DNA of 64,000 nt from Pseudophaeobacter leonis (GCF_002087335.1 NZ_MWVJ01000054.1:1-64000), one strand, 5' to 3'. Positions 46,543-56,149 are shown, numbered from the stretch's first letter. Notes: generated from the letters alone by a model not told the origin. Program-made: numbers and translations.

Positions 46543-47479
46543 GCGCAGGTTTTTCTGGCTGGTTTTGGCCCTGATTGTTGTCTCTGTCTTGTTCCTGACC
46601 CTTGGCGCCAAGGGCAGCTGGAGCTTTACTCTTTGGTTTCGCGGCCAGAAACTTGCTAGCCTTGTGTTGATTGGCGGCGCGATCTCTACTGCAACCATTC
46701 TGTTTCAGACCATAACGCATAACCGCATTTTGACCCCGTCGATCATGGGGTTTGATGCGCTCTACGTTTTGATCCTGACGGTGATGATCTTTATGATGGG
46801 CGCCAGCGGCTATGCGCAGTTTCTCAAGGTGGAACTCTTTCTCATCAATCTGGTTTTGCTGACACTGGCCTCGGTGGCACTGTTCACTGTGCTGCTAAAA
46901 GATCAGAGCAGTGATCTGATGCGGATGGTTCTTACCGGTATTATTTTGGGATCCTTGTTCAGATCTCTGGTGCAGATGATCCAGCGCCTTATTGATCCCA
47001 GTGAGTTTTCCGTTCTGCAATCGGTCTCTTTTGCGCGGTTCAACAAGGTCGATGCGGATCTGTTGCTGGTCAGCGCCGTTTTGGTGGGGCTGACCTGGGC
47101 TGTGATCTGGAAGATGCGTCACCGGCTGGATATTCTGGCGCTGGGAGTGGTGCTGCCGGTCAGCCTTGGAGCGGATCCCAATCGCGGCCAGCTGCTGGTG
47201 CTGGTGCTGATTTCCATCCTGGTCTCTGTGTCCACTGCTCTGGTGGGGCCTGTGGCCTTTCTGGGGCTTTTGGTCAGCAGCCTGACCTATCGTCTCATTC
47301 CCAGCTGGCACCATGGCCATATCCTGCCTGCCGCCATTTTGATTGGCGGCATAACGCTGGTGGGTGGTCAGATGGTGCTTGAGCGCATTTTGCACCTGGA
47401 GACACCCCTCGCCGTTGTGGTTGAGTGCCTTGGCGGTTTGGTCTTTTTGTTTTTGATACTGCGAAAGGGCAGCGCATGA
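46535..47479 (+). CDS. Fe-siderophore ABC transporter permease 2 (FecCD family)
   Basis: 314 residues. FecCD family, YclO-like branch: ISTATILFQTITHNRILTPS, GFDALYVLILTVMIF and GPVAFLGLLVSSLTYRLIPS, where the ATPase-coupling loop is GPVAFLGLLVSS. Paired with permease 1 to form the heterodimeric channel. Its stop overlaps the ATPase start (ATGA). Confidence 0.93.
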   Translation: MLRRRFFWLVLALIVVSVLFLTLGAKGSWSFTLWFRGQKLASLVLIGGAISTATILFQTITHNRILTPSIMGFDALYVLILTVMIFMMGASGYAQFLKVELFLINLVLLTLASVALFTVLLKDQSSDLMRMVLTGIILGSLFRSLVQMIQRLIDPSEFSVLQSVSFARFNKVDADLLLVSAVLVGLTWAVIWKMRHRLDILALGVVLPVSLGADPNRGQLLVLVLISILVSVSTALVGPVAFLGLLVSSLTYRLIPSWHHGHILPAAILIGGITLVGGQMVLERILHLETPLAVVVECLGGLVFLFLILRKGSA

Positions 47480-48228
47480 TCCGCATCACGGATATCAGCC
47501 ACCAGATCGCTGGGCAGGAAATCCTGCACAGGGTGAACCTTGACATCCCGCAGGGCGGGCTCACAGCGCTTGTTGGTCCTAACGGGGCGGGGAAATCAAC
47601 GCTGCTGTCCCTGGTCGCGCGCTTGTTAAAGGCCCAATCCGGGCGGATCGAGATCAACGGCAAGGATCTGAGCCAATACAGCCATGCGGATCTGGCAAAG
47701 CTGCTGGCGATCCTGCCGCAGGTTTTGACCAGCACCCATCGCATCAGTGTCAAAGATCTGGTGGGCTTTGGGCGATACCCCTACAGCCGGGGGCGGCTGG
47801 GGCCTCAGGACCGCAAGGTGGTGGCACAGGTGCTGCAGAGCTTTGAGCTGCAGCAGATCCAGGACCGGTTTCTTGATACCCTGTCAGGTGGCCAGAGGCA
47901 GCGCGCCTATACGGCCATGGCCTGGGCGCAGGATACCGAGTATTTGTTGCTGGATGAGCCGCTGAACAATCTGGATATCGCCGCCTCCCGCAGCCTGATG
48001 GCGCGCCTGAAGACACTGGCCAAGCAAGAACAGCGCACAATTGTCATTGTGCTGCACGACATCAACTATGCGGCGGGCTACGCCGACCATATTGTTGCGC
48101 TGAAAGCGGGACAGATTGTGGCGGCCGGCTCGCCTCAGGAGATCGTCTCAGAGGGTTTTTTGCGTGATGTCTTTGAAACCGATGCCAAGGTGGTTCTTGC
48201 CGGGGAAAGGCCGCTTGTGGTCGTGTAA
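47476..48228 (+). CDS. Fe-siderophore ABC transporter ATP-binding protein
   Basis: 250 residues. Walker A GPNGAGKST, Q-loop ILPQ, signature LSGGQRQRAY, Walker B LLLDEPLNNLD and switch His in VLHDINYAAGYADHI; all key residues intact. FepC/YclP family. The chosen ATG (47476) overlaps the permease stop; an upstream start in the same frame would duplicate permease sequence. Confidence 0.95.
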   Translation: MIRITDISHQIAGQEILHRVNLDIPQGGLTALVGPNGAGKSTLLSLVARLLKAQSGRIEINGKDLSQYSHADLAKLLAILPQVLTSTHRISVKDLVGFGRYPYSRGRLGPQDRKVVAQVLQSFELQQIQDRFLDTLSGGQRQRAYTAMAWAQDTEYLLLDEPLNNLDIAASRSLMARLKTLAKQEQRTIVIVLHDINYAAGYADHIVALKAGQIVAAGSPQEIVSEGFLRDVFETDAKVVLAGERPLVVV

Positions 48229-48667
48229 CGGCAAAGCGTGCACATCTATGATGTTGCGGTTGCCAGTAAAATAACTGGCAGCCCTTAGGGATGAGAATGC
48301 CTGCGCTTGGCTCACCCATCGTGCTGACCTTTTGCCAGCAAAACCCATGCGCCGAACTGGCCATAAACGCACAGGGCACCGCCAGATACTGCGGTGTTTT
48401 CAGGCCGCGTGGCGACACGCCTGCAGGCAGCATCAGCGCAAAACTGTCCTCAGCACCGCTCCGGCGGCCTTGCGCGTTGTCCTGCTGCCAGGCCTGCGCC
48501 AGCCCGGAGCGCGGGCAGCATATGACAGAGTCCTCACCAATCAGAGTTCCGGACTGTGAGAGCGTTCTCCCCAAGCTTGTGCGTGCCTCAAGCAATAAAC
48601 GTGAGAAGATCCTTGGTGCACATCAGCGAAATGATGTGCGTTCTAACATCCTAGAAAGGGATTGAAG
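48229..48667. other. gap after the siderophore operon
   Basis: Reading frames exist on both strands (plus 48291-48665, minus 48062-48595) but neither shows domains, a good start or codon use like its neighbours; the minus frame also runs deep into the ATPase gene. I see a possible degraded gene on the minus strand around 48280-48560 but cannot identify it. Confidence 0.4.
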
Positions 48668-49336
48668 ATGACCAATGATCACGTTTTGCTTCACATGAAA
48701 GCTATCAAAGAAAGAATGGCAGCGGCGGGTCTTACGCTGTCCACACGCAGCGAACAAAGCAGCGGAGACGAAGGGCTGCAGCAAGTCGGCAAGATGCGGG
48801 TTCATCCCCTGTCGGAGGTGCATGAGGATGAGCTGGCAGATGGGCGGGGCTTTTGGCTGTTCCTGGAGAGAGAAGGCCGCTGCATATCGTGCATTTCAGC
48901 GCGGTTGGTTTGCCTGGAAGGCGAGGATTTTGGAAGTCATTTCAGGTCGCTGGCTGAATCCAGATATGCAGGAAGATGCGGTGTCGTCTCAGACGTCTCG
49001 CAGCCTCTGGTGGATGACCTGAAAGGCAGGCTGATCTACTTTGGCGGCATTGAGGTCGCGCCCGGTGAACGGGGCGGCATTCGCCAGCTGAGCGATTTCG
49101 CACAATACGCCAAGCTCCTGGCCGCGACCAGATGGGAGTTCGACTGGATGTACACCATCATTGCGTATCGCCACCGGCGTCTGGCGGATGACTATGGTTT
49201 CACCGGAAAATACCGCAATGCCGTAACCTGGAGCACACCGGTTCCGGAGGGGCTGTCGAATGATCAGATGTTCCTAGGCCTCAACTCGATCCACTTCAGC
49301 CACATCCTCAACAGTGTTGAGCCAGGTCAGCTTTGA
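48668..49336 (+). CDS. unknown protein, possibly acyltransferase-like
   Basis: 222 residues; start at 48668 with AAGGGA upstream. The middle LKGRLIYFGGIEVAPGERGG and IRQLSDFAQYAKLLAATRWEF, with WMYTIIAYRHRRLADDYGF, has the rhythm of a GNAT-fold acyltransferase (strand, glycine-rich acyl-CoA loop, helix), but no catalytic signature is certain. Its 3' end overlaps the convergent XRE gene by 63 bases. Confidence 0.6.
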   Translation: MTNDHVLLHMKAIKERMAAAGLTLSTRSEQSSGDEGLQQVGKMRVHPLSEVHEDELADGRGFWLFLEREGRCISCISARLVCLEGEDFGSHFRSLAESRYAGRCGVVSDVSQPLVDDLKGRLIYFGGIEVAPGERGGIRQLSDFAQYAKLLAATRWEFDWMYTIIAYRHRRLADDYGFTGKYRNAVTWSTPVPEGLSNDQMFLGLNSIHFSHILNSVEPGQL

Positions 49337-50011
49337 AAAAATAGCCGTGATCGGCCCCTGTGCGGGGTCGGTCACCCTCATTGTGACCTTGCGGTAGCCT
49401 CCGGTGACCCGCTGTCCTTTGGTGAACACATCTATCGTTTCGTCGGACACAAAGTAGGGCACACTGTCCAGCATCTTGTGTGAATGCATGGCGCGCTCGA
49501 TCACTTTTTCGCCAAACGAGCCGACGACCTTATAGAAATCGCTTTTCTCAGCCAGCATGAGGCGCTCTGCTGTGGTGCTTCTGGAGCCGATGCGAATGGG
49601 GTGCATGATGGCATCCGTATCCTTGATGGGCTGGTAGAGATCCACCTGGTCGGCAAACCATTCCCAGTTTCGCAGCTGGCCACCTTCGCGGCGATACCAG
49701 TCAAGAATGTGGTCCGTTGTCACATGAAAGCCCGCCCTGGAACAGGCGGCACGATCTGCGTTGGCGATCTCTGCGGCCTGCCATTTGTTTTGCGGCGCGA
49801 TCTGCGAGGCCATCTCGCTTTCGGTTTCTGTGAAGAATTCAATCGGGATTTGCAGCACCACAGAGAGCTTGTGCACAGTGTCAAACGGGATTGGCCGTTC
49901 GTGTTTTATCTGACTGTACAGGGTTCCATATGAGATATTTGCCAGCTCGCAGGCTGGTTTCAGTTTGAGATTGGCCAGCTTGCAGGCGGCCTGGATCTTC
50001 GTCGCAATCAT
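49274..50011 (-). CDS. XRE-family regulator with C-terminal sensor-like domain
   Basis: 245 residues. N-terminal HTH (about 8-60): KLKPACELANISYGTLYSQI and PFDTVHKLSVVLQIPIEFF are typical of HTH_3. The C-terminal 180 residues (FHVTTDHILDWYRREGGQLR, FVSDETIDVFTKGQRVTGGY) look like a PAS-type fold, seen in some roseobacter regulators. Divergent from the unknown at 50118 and convergent with the possible acyltransferase. Confidence 0.8.
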   Translation of the reverse strand: MIATKIQAACKLANLKLKPACELANISYGTLYSQIKHERPIPFDTVHKLSVVLQIPIEFFTETESEMASQIAPQNKWQAAEIANADRAACSRAGFHVTTDHILDWYRREGGQLRNWEWFADQVDLYQPIKDTDAIMHPIRIGSRSTTAERLMLAEKSDFYKVVGSFGEKVIERAMHSHKMLDSVPYFVSDETIDVFTKGQRVTGGYRKVTMRVTDPAQGPITAIFSKLTWLNTVEDVAEVDRVEA

Positions 50012-50117
50012 CGGGGATTTCCAAATTCACATATGTGTATTTTTCTTCTAACAGTTGACATGTGAAAATCAAGCGTCCAACAGTTTTTGGGTATATCTAT
50101 TTTGAGGCAGGCATTCT

Positions 50118-50624
50118 TTGAGACGTGAAAATGACACCCAAACTCAAGATCCTGCTTTGAATTCTCAAACAGCGCTATCTGGAGACGTGCGCAACCTCCT
50201 AGAGCTCGCAGGCGATGCCACGGGGTTGAGCGTGGATTTCTGGGCTGGTCTCACCGAAGGGCTTGATCGCAACGCGGTTGCTTTGCTGGTGATGCGGGCA
50301 GAAATGATGAGCGCGGAAATGCACCGCGGGGTGCCAAGAGATGCACGGCTCGGTCGTTTTGTCCGCCAAATCAGCTCCGGGTCCGCCTTGCCCGGAATTC
50401 TGACCTGCGGTTTTGAGGCGGCAGAGCTGTCCAATAGCGATGCGGATCTCCCCAAAGGCATTTCTACTGAAAAGAAGCTGGCTGTCGGGGATGTGCTGAA
50501 GGCGTTTGACGTCATCTACCCAGAGGAAACGGGTGATGTCAGCGATGTGCTTGGCCTGTGGGTTGGCCTGGATGAGGGCGACAAGCGTATGGTTTCCGAT
50601 ATGGTCAAGCGCCTATCCTCCTGA
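50118..50624 (+). CDS. hypothetical protein
   Basis: Up to 168 residues if TTG at 50118 is the start; no ATG near the N-terminus. Soluble, acidic, with helical segments (LLELAGDATGLSVDFWAGLT, EGLDRNAVALLVMRAEMMS). No family recognised. It lies 106 bases from the XRE gene in divergent orientation. Confidence 0.5.
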   Translation: MRRENDTQTQDPALNSQTALSGDVRNLLELAGDATGLSVDFWAGLTEGLDRNAVALLVMRAEMMSAEMHRGVPRDARLGRFVRQISSGSALPGILTCGFEAAELSNSDADLPKGISTEKKLAVGDVLKAFDVIYPEETGDVSDVLGLWVGLDEGDKRMVSDMVKRLSS

Positions 50625-50946
50625 AAGGACCTAACCAGAGCGCGCCTTTCCCCGACCGCGCCTTTTGGCGCGTCCTTGCCCTTTGGCCCGTCCTCACTTT
50701 TTTAAAAGCTCCTTCCTTAGCCGGGAGGGGCCTGGGCTGCGTCCAAAGGGGTGAGCCCGCGCAACTGCTATCGGACCACTGGGTTGCGTCTTTTTGACCG
50801 GGGAGGAGCCTTGTCAGGCCTTGTGCATGGGTTTGTTCCAGAACTGGTGGCGAGAGCTGCTTGACCTGCGGAGCTGGTGGGCCATGAACCTTTCTGGACC
50901 GCAGGGCACCAGGCCCATGTAGGGATAACTGTCAAAAGGATCCGGT
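50625..50946. other. gap before the ABC exporter
   Basis: No gene seen. The 50660-50690 stretch holds an inverted CGCGCC/GGCGCG pair without a following T run; the rest is plain upstream sequence for the exporter. Confidence 0.5.
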
Positions 50947-52746
50947 ATGGCGCGAAATCAGGCTGCTCCGACAACGCAAGACGAACGCGAAAGCTCTCGT
51001 GAAATTGGTGTGCTCGGCGCCCTCTGGCCTTTCTTGCGCCCCTACCGTCTGCTGATGTTTGCAGCCATCTGCGCGCTGATACTGACGGCTGGGCTGTCGC
51101 TGACCCTGCCTTTGGCCGTGCGACGGGTGGTGGATAATTTCCGCATTTCAGAGAGCGCCTTGCTCAACCAGTATTTCATGGCGGCTCTGGTGATTGCAGC
51201 CTTGCTGGCGGCAGGAACCGGGCTGCGCTACGCGCTGGTGACCCGTTTGGGCGAGCGGGTGGTTTCGGATATCCGCAAAGCGGTGTTTGATCGTGTCATC
51301 GGCATGAGCCCGGCATTCTTTGAAAAAATCATGACCGGCGAGGTGCTGAGCCGGATCACCACGGATACCACGCTGATCCAATCGGTTCTGGGCTCATCGG
51401 TGTCTATCGCCCTGCGCAACCTGCTGATTTTTGCCGGCGGCATGGTCCTGATGTTGCTGACCTCGGCCAAACTTACAGGGTTGGTGCTGTTGATCGTGCC
51501 GGCTGTCATTGTGCCGATCATGGTTCTGGGGCGGCGCCTGCGTGGCATCAGCCGGGAAAATCAGGACTGGATCGCCGCCTCATCGGGCAATGCCGGCGAA
51601 GCGCTTGGCGCGGTGCAGACGGTGCAGGCCTTTACCCATGAGACCGCCAGCCGGGCCCAGTTTTCCAAAATGACCGAGACCGCCTTTGCTGTCTCGGTCA
51701 AGCGCATTCAAACGCGGGCCTATCTGACGGTTATTGTTATCTTTCTGGTGTTCTCAGGCATCGTCGGCGTGCTGTGGATGGGCGCCAATGACGTCCGGGC
51801 CGGATTGATGAGCGAAGGCACCCTGATCCAGTTTGTGATCTACGCGGTGCTGGTTGCGGGCTCTGTTGCGGCTCTGTCCGAAATCTGGAGCGAGTTGCAG
51901 CGCGCCGCCGGGGCGACGGAACGCATCATCGAGTTGCTCAATGCGACCGACACCGTAAAAGATCCCCGTGCGGCCAAGTCGCTGCCAACGCCGGTGCGCG
52001 GTGAGATCAGGTTTGACGCGGTCTCCTTTGCCTATCCGTCACGGCCCGGCGTGCAGGCGCTGGATGCGGTCAACCTGACCGTACAGCCCGGTGAGACAGT
52101 GGCCTTTGTTGGCCCCTCGGGCGCGGGCCAGACCACCATTATTCAGATGATCCAGCGGTTTTATGACCCTGACGCGGGTGCCATCCTGCTGGATGGTGTG
52201 GCGCTGACGGATTTGCAGCGGAGTGATTTTCGCCAGCACCTTGCCATGGTGCCGCAGGATCCGGTGATCTTTGCCACATCCGCGCGCGAAAACATTCGCT
52301 TTGGTCGCCCCGGTGCCTCGGACGCCGAGGTCGAAGCTGCTGCCGCTGCCGCTGCTGCCCATGATTTTAGCTCGGCATTGCCCGAAGGTTATGACAGCTT
52401 TGTCGGAGAACGCGGCGTGATGCTGTCGGGCGGGCAGAAGCAACGCATCGCCATTGCCCGCGCCATCCTGCGCGACGCGCCGGTCTTGCTGCTGGACGAG
52501 GCCACCTCAGCGCTGGATGCCGAAAGCGAACGTCTGGTGCAGGCGGCGGTGGATGAGCTGAGCCAGAGCCGCACGGCCCTGATTGTGGCGCATCGTCTGG
52601 CGACGGTCAAAAAGGCCGACCGGATCGTGGTGATGGAAGAGGGACGGGTGGTTGCAACGGGCACCCATGACGCGCTGGTTGCCGAAGGCGGGCTGTATGC
52701 GCGGCTGGCCCGGCTGCAGTTTACCGACGGGCTAGCGGCAGAATAA
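50947..52746 (+). CDS. ABC exporter, half-transporter (MsbA-like), altered Walker A
   Basis: 599 residues: six membrane helices (about 25-310) and a C-terminal ATPase. Signature LSGGQKQRIAIARAIL, Walker B VLLLDEATSALD and switch His (IVAHRLATV) are intact, but Walker A reads GPSGAGQTT: residue 395 is Gln (CAG at 52129-52131) in place of the phosphate-binding Lys (AAG). Such a protein would bind or hydrolyse ATP poorly unless paired with another subunit; a one-base sequence error is equally possible. Monocistronic; substrate unknown (lipid or drug). Confidence 0.92.
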   Translation: MARNQAAPTTQDERESSREIGVLGALWPFLRPYRLLMFAAICALILTAGLSLTLPLAVRRVVDNFRISESALLNQYFMAALVIAALLAAGTGLRYALVTRLGERVVSDIRKAVFDRVIGMSPAFFEKIMTGEVLSRITTDTTLIQSVLGSSVSIALRNLLIFAGGMVLMLLTSAKLTGLVLLIVPAVIVPIMVLGRRLRGISRENQDWIAASSGNAGEALGAVQTVQAFTHETASRAQFSKMTETAFAVSVKRIQTRAYLTVIVIFLVFSGIVGVLWMGANDVRAGLMSEGTLIQFVIYAVLVAGSVAALSEIWSELQRAAGATERIIELLNATDTVKDPRAAKSLPTPVRGEIRFDAVSFAYPSRPGVQALDAVNLTVQPGETVAFVGPSGAGQTTIIQMIQRFYDPDAGAILLDGVALTDLQRSDFRQHLAMVPQDPVIFATSARENIRFGRPGASDAEVEAAAAAAAAHDFSSALPEGYDSFVGERGVMLSGGQKQRIAIARAILRDAPVLLLDEATSALDAESERLVQAAVDELSQSRTALIVAHRLATVKKADRIVVMEEGRVVATGTHDALVAEGGLYARLARLQFTDGLAAE

Positions 52747-52958
52747 CACCGTGAATGCATGCGGCCGCCTTGTTGGGCGGTCGCAAAACAGCGCAAAAAC
52801 AGGTGTCAGCCCTGGCTGTCCGCTTGTGTCGCCACGTCATATTGCGCCCTTGCCTTGACGTGATCCTGTCCATTCGCTTGCACGATCCGCTTTTTGCACT
52901 CAGATTGAGTGTAAAGAGGAAATGCTCCGGCTAGGGTCGGGGCCAGGGGAGGATAGCA

Positions 52959-54866
52959 ATGGCATTTGCCACGATAGAAGACTGCATCGCGATGGAGAAG
53001 GAAGCCAGCTGGGAGGAGCGGGATAACCCGGTGACGCTTTACCAGCTGTTATCGCGCACAGCAGGCAAGTTTCCTGACAACAATGCCGTTAGCTATCAGA
53101 TCTTTTCGGGTCCCACCGATAAGGCGGAAACCCTGACCTGGCGCCAGCTGAAGGATCAGGTCACGCAGGCTGCCAATATGCTGCGCGAACTGGGCATCGG
53201 CGAAAAGGACGTGGTGGCCTATGTGCTGCCCAACTGTAACGAGACCCTGGTGACCATGCTGGCCGGTGCCGTTGCGGGGATCGTGAACCCGATCAACCCG
53301 CTTTTGGAGCCGGAACAGATTGCCTCTATTCTGCGCGAGACCAAGGCCAAGGTTGTGGTGACACTGAAACCCTTCCCAAAGACCGATGTTGCGCAAAAGG
53401 TTGTCGAGGCGGTTCGCCATGCGCCCAGCGTCAACACGGTGCTTGAGGTGGATCTGAACCGCTATCTGACGCCGCCAAAATCCTGGATCGTGCCGCTGGT
53501 CCGCCCGAAACTGGAAAACAAAGACAAGGTTGCGCATGCGGATTACAAATCCTTCCGCCGCGAGATGTTAAAACAACCAACCACGCTCACCTTTGCGGAC
53601 AGTACCACTGACCGTGTCGCCTGTTACTTCCATACCGGTGGCACCACCGGCATGCCGAAGGTGGCGCAGCACAAATACTCTGGCCTGATCTATAATGGCT
53701 GGATTGGCAGCACGCTGCTTTACACCGAAGAGGACAATATCATGTGTCCTCTGCCGCTTTTCCACGTGTTTGCCTGTCATGTGATTGTTATGGCCTCGCT
53801 GTCTTCTGGCGCGCATGTGGTCTTCCCGACGCCGCAGGGCTATCGCGGTGACGGCGTGTTTGATAATTTCTGGAAACTGATCGAACGCTGGAAGATCACC
53901 TTTATTATCACCGTGCCCACGGCGATCTCGGCCAAAATGCAGCGCCCGGTGGATGCGGATATCTCTACCGTGAAAACCGCCTTTTCCGGCTCTGCGCCGC
54001 TGCCGATTGAGCTCTACCGCCGGTTTCAGGACGCCACTGGCATCAATATCATCGAAGGCTATGGTCTGACCGAAGCCACCTGCCTGGTCTCGTGTAACCC
54101 GGTTGACGGCGAAAAGAAGATCGGCTCGATCGGGATCACCTTTCCCTATACGGATGTGAAGATCGTCAAAGGCACGGCCGATGGTTTGGTGGAATGTGGC
54201 GTGGATGAGGTTGGCGAGATCTGTATCTCTAACCCGGGCGTCTATGCTGGCAACACCTATACCGAGGCCGCCAAGAACGTCGATCTCTACTACAAGGATG
54301 AGTATCTGCGCACCGGCGATCTGGGACGGTTTGATGCGGACAGCTACCTGTGGATTACCGGGCGCGCCAAGGATCTGATCATTCGCGGCGGCCATAATAT
54401 CGACCCGGCTGAAATCGAAGAGGCGCTGCTGGGCCACGAGGCGGTTGCCTTTGCGGGTGCGATCGGCCAGCCCGATGTGCATTCCGGCGAGCTGCCCTGT
54501 GCCTTTGTCGAACTGGTTGGCAGCGCTACTGTGACGGCAGAAGAGCTGCTGGAATACTGCCGCATCCATGTGCACGAGCGCGCCGCGATCCCCAAGCACC
54601 TTACTGTGCTGGATGAGCTGCCAAAAACCGCCGTCGGCAAAGTCTTTAAACCTGATCTGCGCAAACATGCGATTACCCGGGTTTACAACGAGGCCCTGCT
54701 TAAAGCGGCGTCTCCGGCACGGGTTGAGGCCGTGATTGATGACAAGAAACGGGGATTGGTGGCGCAGGTTGTGGCCAATGGGGCCAAGGATGAGGATATC
54801 TCAGTCGTCCTTGGTGGCTTTGTCCGCCCCTGGGAGCATATGCCCGCCGAGGCTGCTGTCAGCTAA
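52959..54866 (+). CDS. acyl-CoA synthetase (AMP-binding)
   Basis: 635 residues, start behind GGGGAGGATAGCA. ANL-family ligase activating a carboxylic acid with ATP and CoA: P-loop HTGGTTGMPKV, IIEGYGLTEATC, YLRTGDLGRFD and DLIIRGGHNIDPAEIEEAL, and the C-terminal catalytic Lys in PKTAVGKVFKPDLRK. Length above the usual 540-560 is due to an N-terminal extension shared by this branch (long or branched chain). An alpha/beta hydrolase follows after a terminator. Confidence 0.92.
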   Translation: MAFATIEDCIAMEKEASWEERDNPVTLYQLLSRTAGKFPDNNAVSYQIFSGPTDKAETLTWRQLKDQVTQAANMLRELGIGEKDVVAYVLPNCNETLVTMLAGAVAGIVNPINPLLEPEQIASILRETKAKVVVTLKPFPKTDVAQKVVEAVRHAPSVNTVLEVDLNRYLTPPKSWIVPLVRPKLENKDKVAHADYKSFRREMLKQPTTLTFADSTTDRVACYFHTGGTTGMPKVAQHKYSGLIYNGWIGSTLLYTEEDNIMCPLPLFHVFACHVIVMASLSSGAHVVFPTPQGYRGDGVFDNFWKLIERWKITFIITVPTAISAKMQRPVDADISTVKTAFSGSAPLPIELYRRFQDATGINIIEGYGLTEATCLVSCNPVDGEKKIGSIGITFPYTDVKIVKGTADGLVECGVDEVGEICISNPGVYAGNTYTEAAKNVDLYYKDEYLRTGDLGRFDADSYLWITGRAKDLIIRGGHNIDPAEIEEALLGHEAVAFAGAIGQPDVHSGELPCAFVELVGSATVTAEELLEYCRIHVHERAAIPKHLTVLDELPKTAVGKVFKPDLRKHAITRVYNEALLKAASPARVEAVIDDKKRGLVAQVVANGAKDEDISVVLGGFVRPWEHMPAEAAVS

Positions 54867-54923
54867 GCTGAGCCTGAATTTTGCAGCCACCGCTTTGATG
54901 TGATCAGGGCGTTTAAGAGATCA

Positions 54924-54956
54924 ATGGCGTGCCCGGCAATGGGTGCGCCATTTTTT
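54924..54956 (+). terminator. rho-independent terminator after acyl-CoA synthetase
   Basis: Eleven-pair stem (54924-54934 with 54941-54951, two G-T pairs), six-base loop, T run; 58 bases past the stop. Confidence 0.85.
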
Positions 54957-55031
54957 GACTATTGCCCATTCCCTTGACCCGACTCTCTGGCCTAGGCTGG
55001 CGCCGGGACGTATCGCAAGGGGGGTCCGGGA

Positions 55032-55973
55032 ATGGACTATGAACGGCTGATCGACGAAGAAACCTGGGCCTTCATTCGCAAAACCGGGGAATGCTACCCG
55101 GAGGATGCGGTTGCCCTCGACATTGCGGGACAACGCGCCGTCTACAACGAAATGGCCCGCGCGTTTCGCGCGCCCCGCCCGGATTTGGTGGGCTGCGAGG
55201 ACTTGCAGGCCAATGGGGTGCCGGTGCGGGTCTATACCGCAGGCGATCCCAGTCGCACGGTGTTGTTTTGTCATGGCGGCGGCTTTGTGGTTGGCGATCT
55301 GGACAGCCACGATGATGTCTTCGCCGAAATCTGTGTGCAAACCGGCTATCGGGTGGTGGCGGTCGACTATCGGTTGGCGCCGGAGCACCAGCACCCGGCC
55401 ATGTTCAACGATGCCTGGAGCGCGCTCAACTGGGTGATCACCACCTATGGCGCAGGCGTTGTGTTGATGGGAGACAGTGCCGGCGCCAATCTGTGCGCCG
55501 CACTGGCGCATGCCTCCCGTGCTGAGCCACCTGTTTCAGAAGCTCTTTTGGGACAGGTGCTGATCTATGGCGCCTTTGGCGGTGATATTGATACCGGCTC
55601 GGATATTGAGCACGCTCAGGCGCCAATGCTGACCCGCGATGAGATCCTGTTCTATATTGATATACGCCGACCACGCGGCGCCGCTGAGCCTACCGAGAAA
55701 GACCCCAGCTATGCGCCACTGCCGGACAGTGATTTTTCTCAGTTGCCGCCGACTGTGCTGATCTCGGCTGACTGCGACCCGGTGCGCGACGACAGTAGGG
55801 ACTACCGAGACCAGATCGTCGCCGCAGGCGGCAAGGCCTGGTGGATAAACGAGCCGGGGCTGGTGCATGGCTACCTGCGGGCGCGTCATTCGGTGGCACG
55901 GGCCCGCGATAGTTTCGAGCGGATATCGGCGGCAGTAGAGGCGCTGGGGCAGGGGATCTGGCCCTATGACTGA
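55032..55973 (+). CDS. alpha/beta hydrolase, hormone-sensitive-lipase family
   Basis: 313 residues, cytoplasmic esterase. Oxyanion motif HGGGFVVGD, nucleophile Ser in GDSAGANLC, Asp in SADCDPVRDD and His in LVHGYLRAR complete the triad. HSL group IV signature is clear. GGGG precedes the start. Substrate is probably a short-chain ester; located after an acyl-CoA synthetase but with its own start. Confidence 0.9.
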   Translation: MDYERLIDEETWAFIRKTGECYPEDAVALDIAGQRAVYNEMARAFRAPRPDLVGCEDLQANGVPVRVYTAGDPSRTVLFCHGGGFVVGDLDSHDDVFAEICVQTGYRVVAVDYRLAPEHQHPAMFNDAWSALNWVITTYGAGVVLMGDSAGANLCAALAHASRAEPPVSEALLGQVLIYGAFGGDIDTGSDIEHAQAPMLTRDEILFYIDIRRPRGAAEPTEKDPSYAPLPDSDFSQLPPTVLISADCDPVRDDSRDYRDQIVAAGGKAWWINEPGLVHGYLRARHSVARARDSFERISAAVEALGQGIWPYD

Positions 55974-56018
55974 TCAGACCTGACAGGCATCACTGGCCCA
56001 AAATCGGTGCCGCGGCCA

Positions 56019-56063
56019 GACCGGAAAGCAAAAGACCGGAAAGCAAAAGACTGGTTCGCAAAA
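56019..56063. repeat. 15-base tandem repeat, three copies
   Basis: GACCGGAAAGCAAAA twice and once degenerate (GACTGGTTCGCAAAA), in the gap between the hydrolase and the phosphodiesterase. Confidence 0.8.
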
Positions 56064-56149
56064 GATCGTGGCACAGGCAACGCACAGGCAGCAGCTAGGC
56101 AGCGCACAGGCATGAAAACCTCCAGACAGGCTGCGGCAGCTGCATTTTG

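Noticed and set aside
48062-48595. 177-codon minus-strand gene
   Set aside because: Runs 167 bases into the ATPase gene, has no ribosome site and no recognisable domain; noted only as a possible decayed gene.
53568-54668. 366-codon minus-strand frame
   Set aside because: Antisense to the acyl-CoA synthetase; no start signal or motif.
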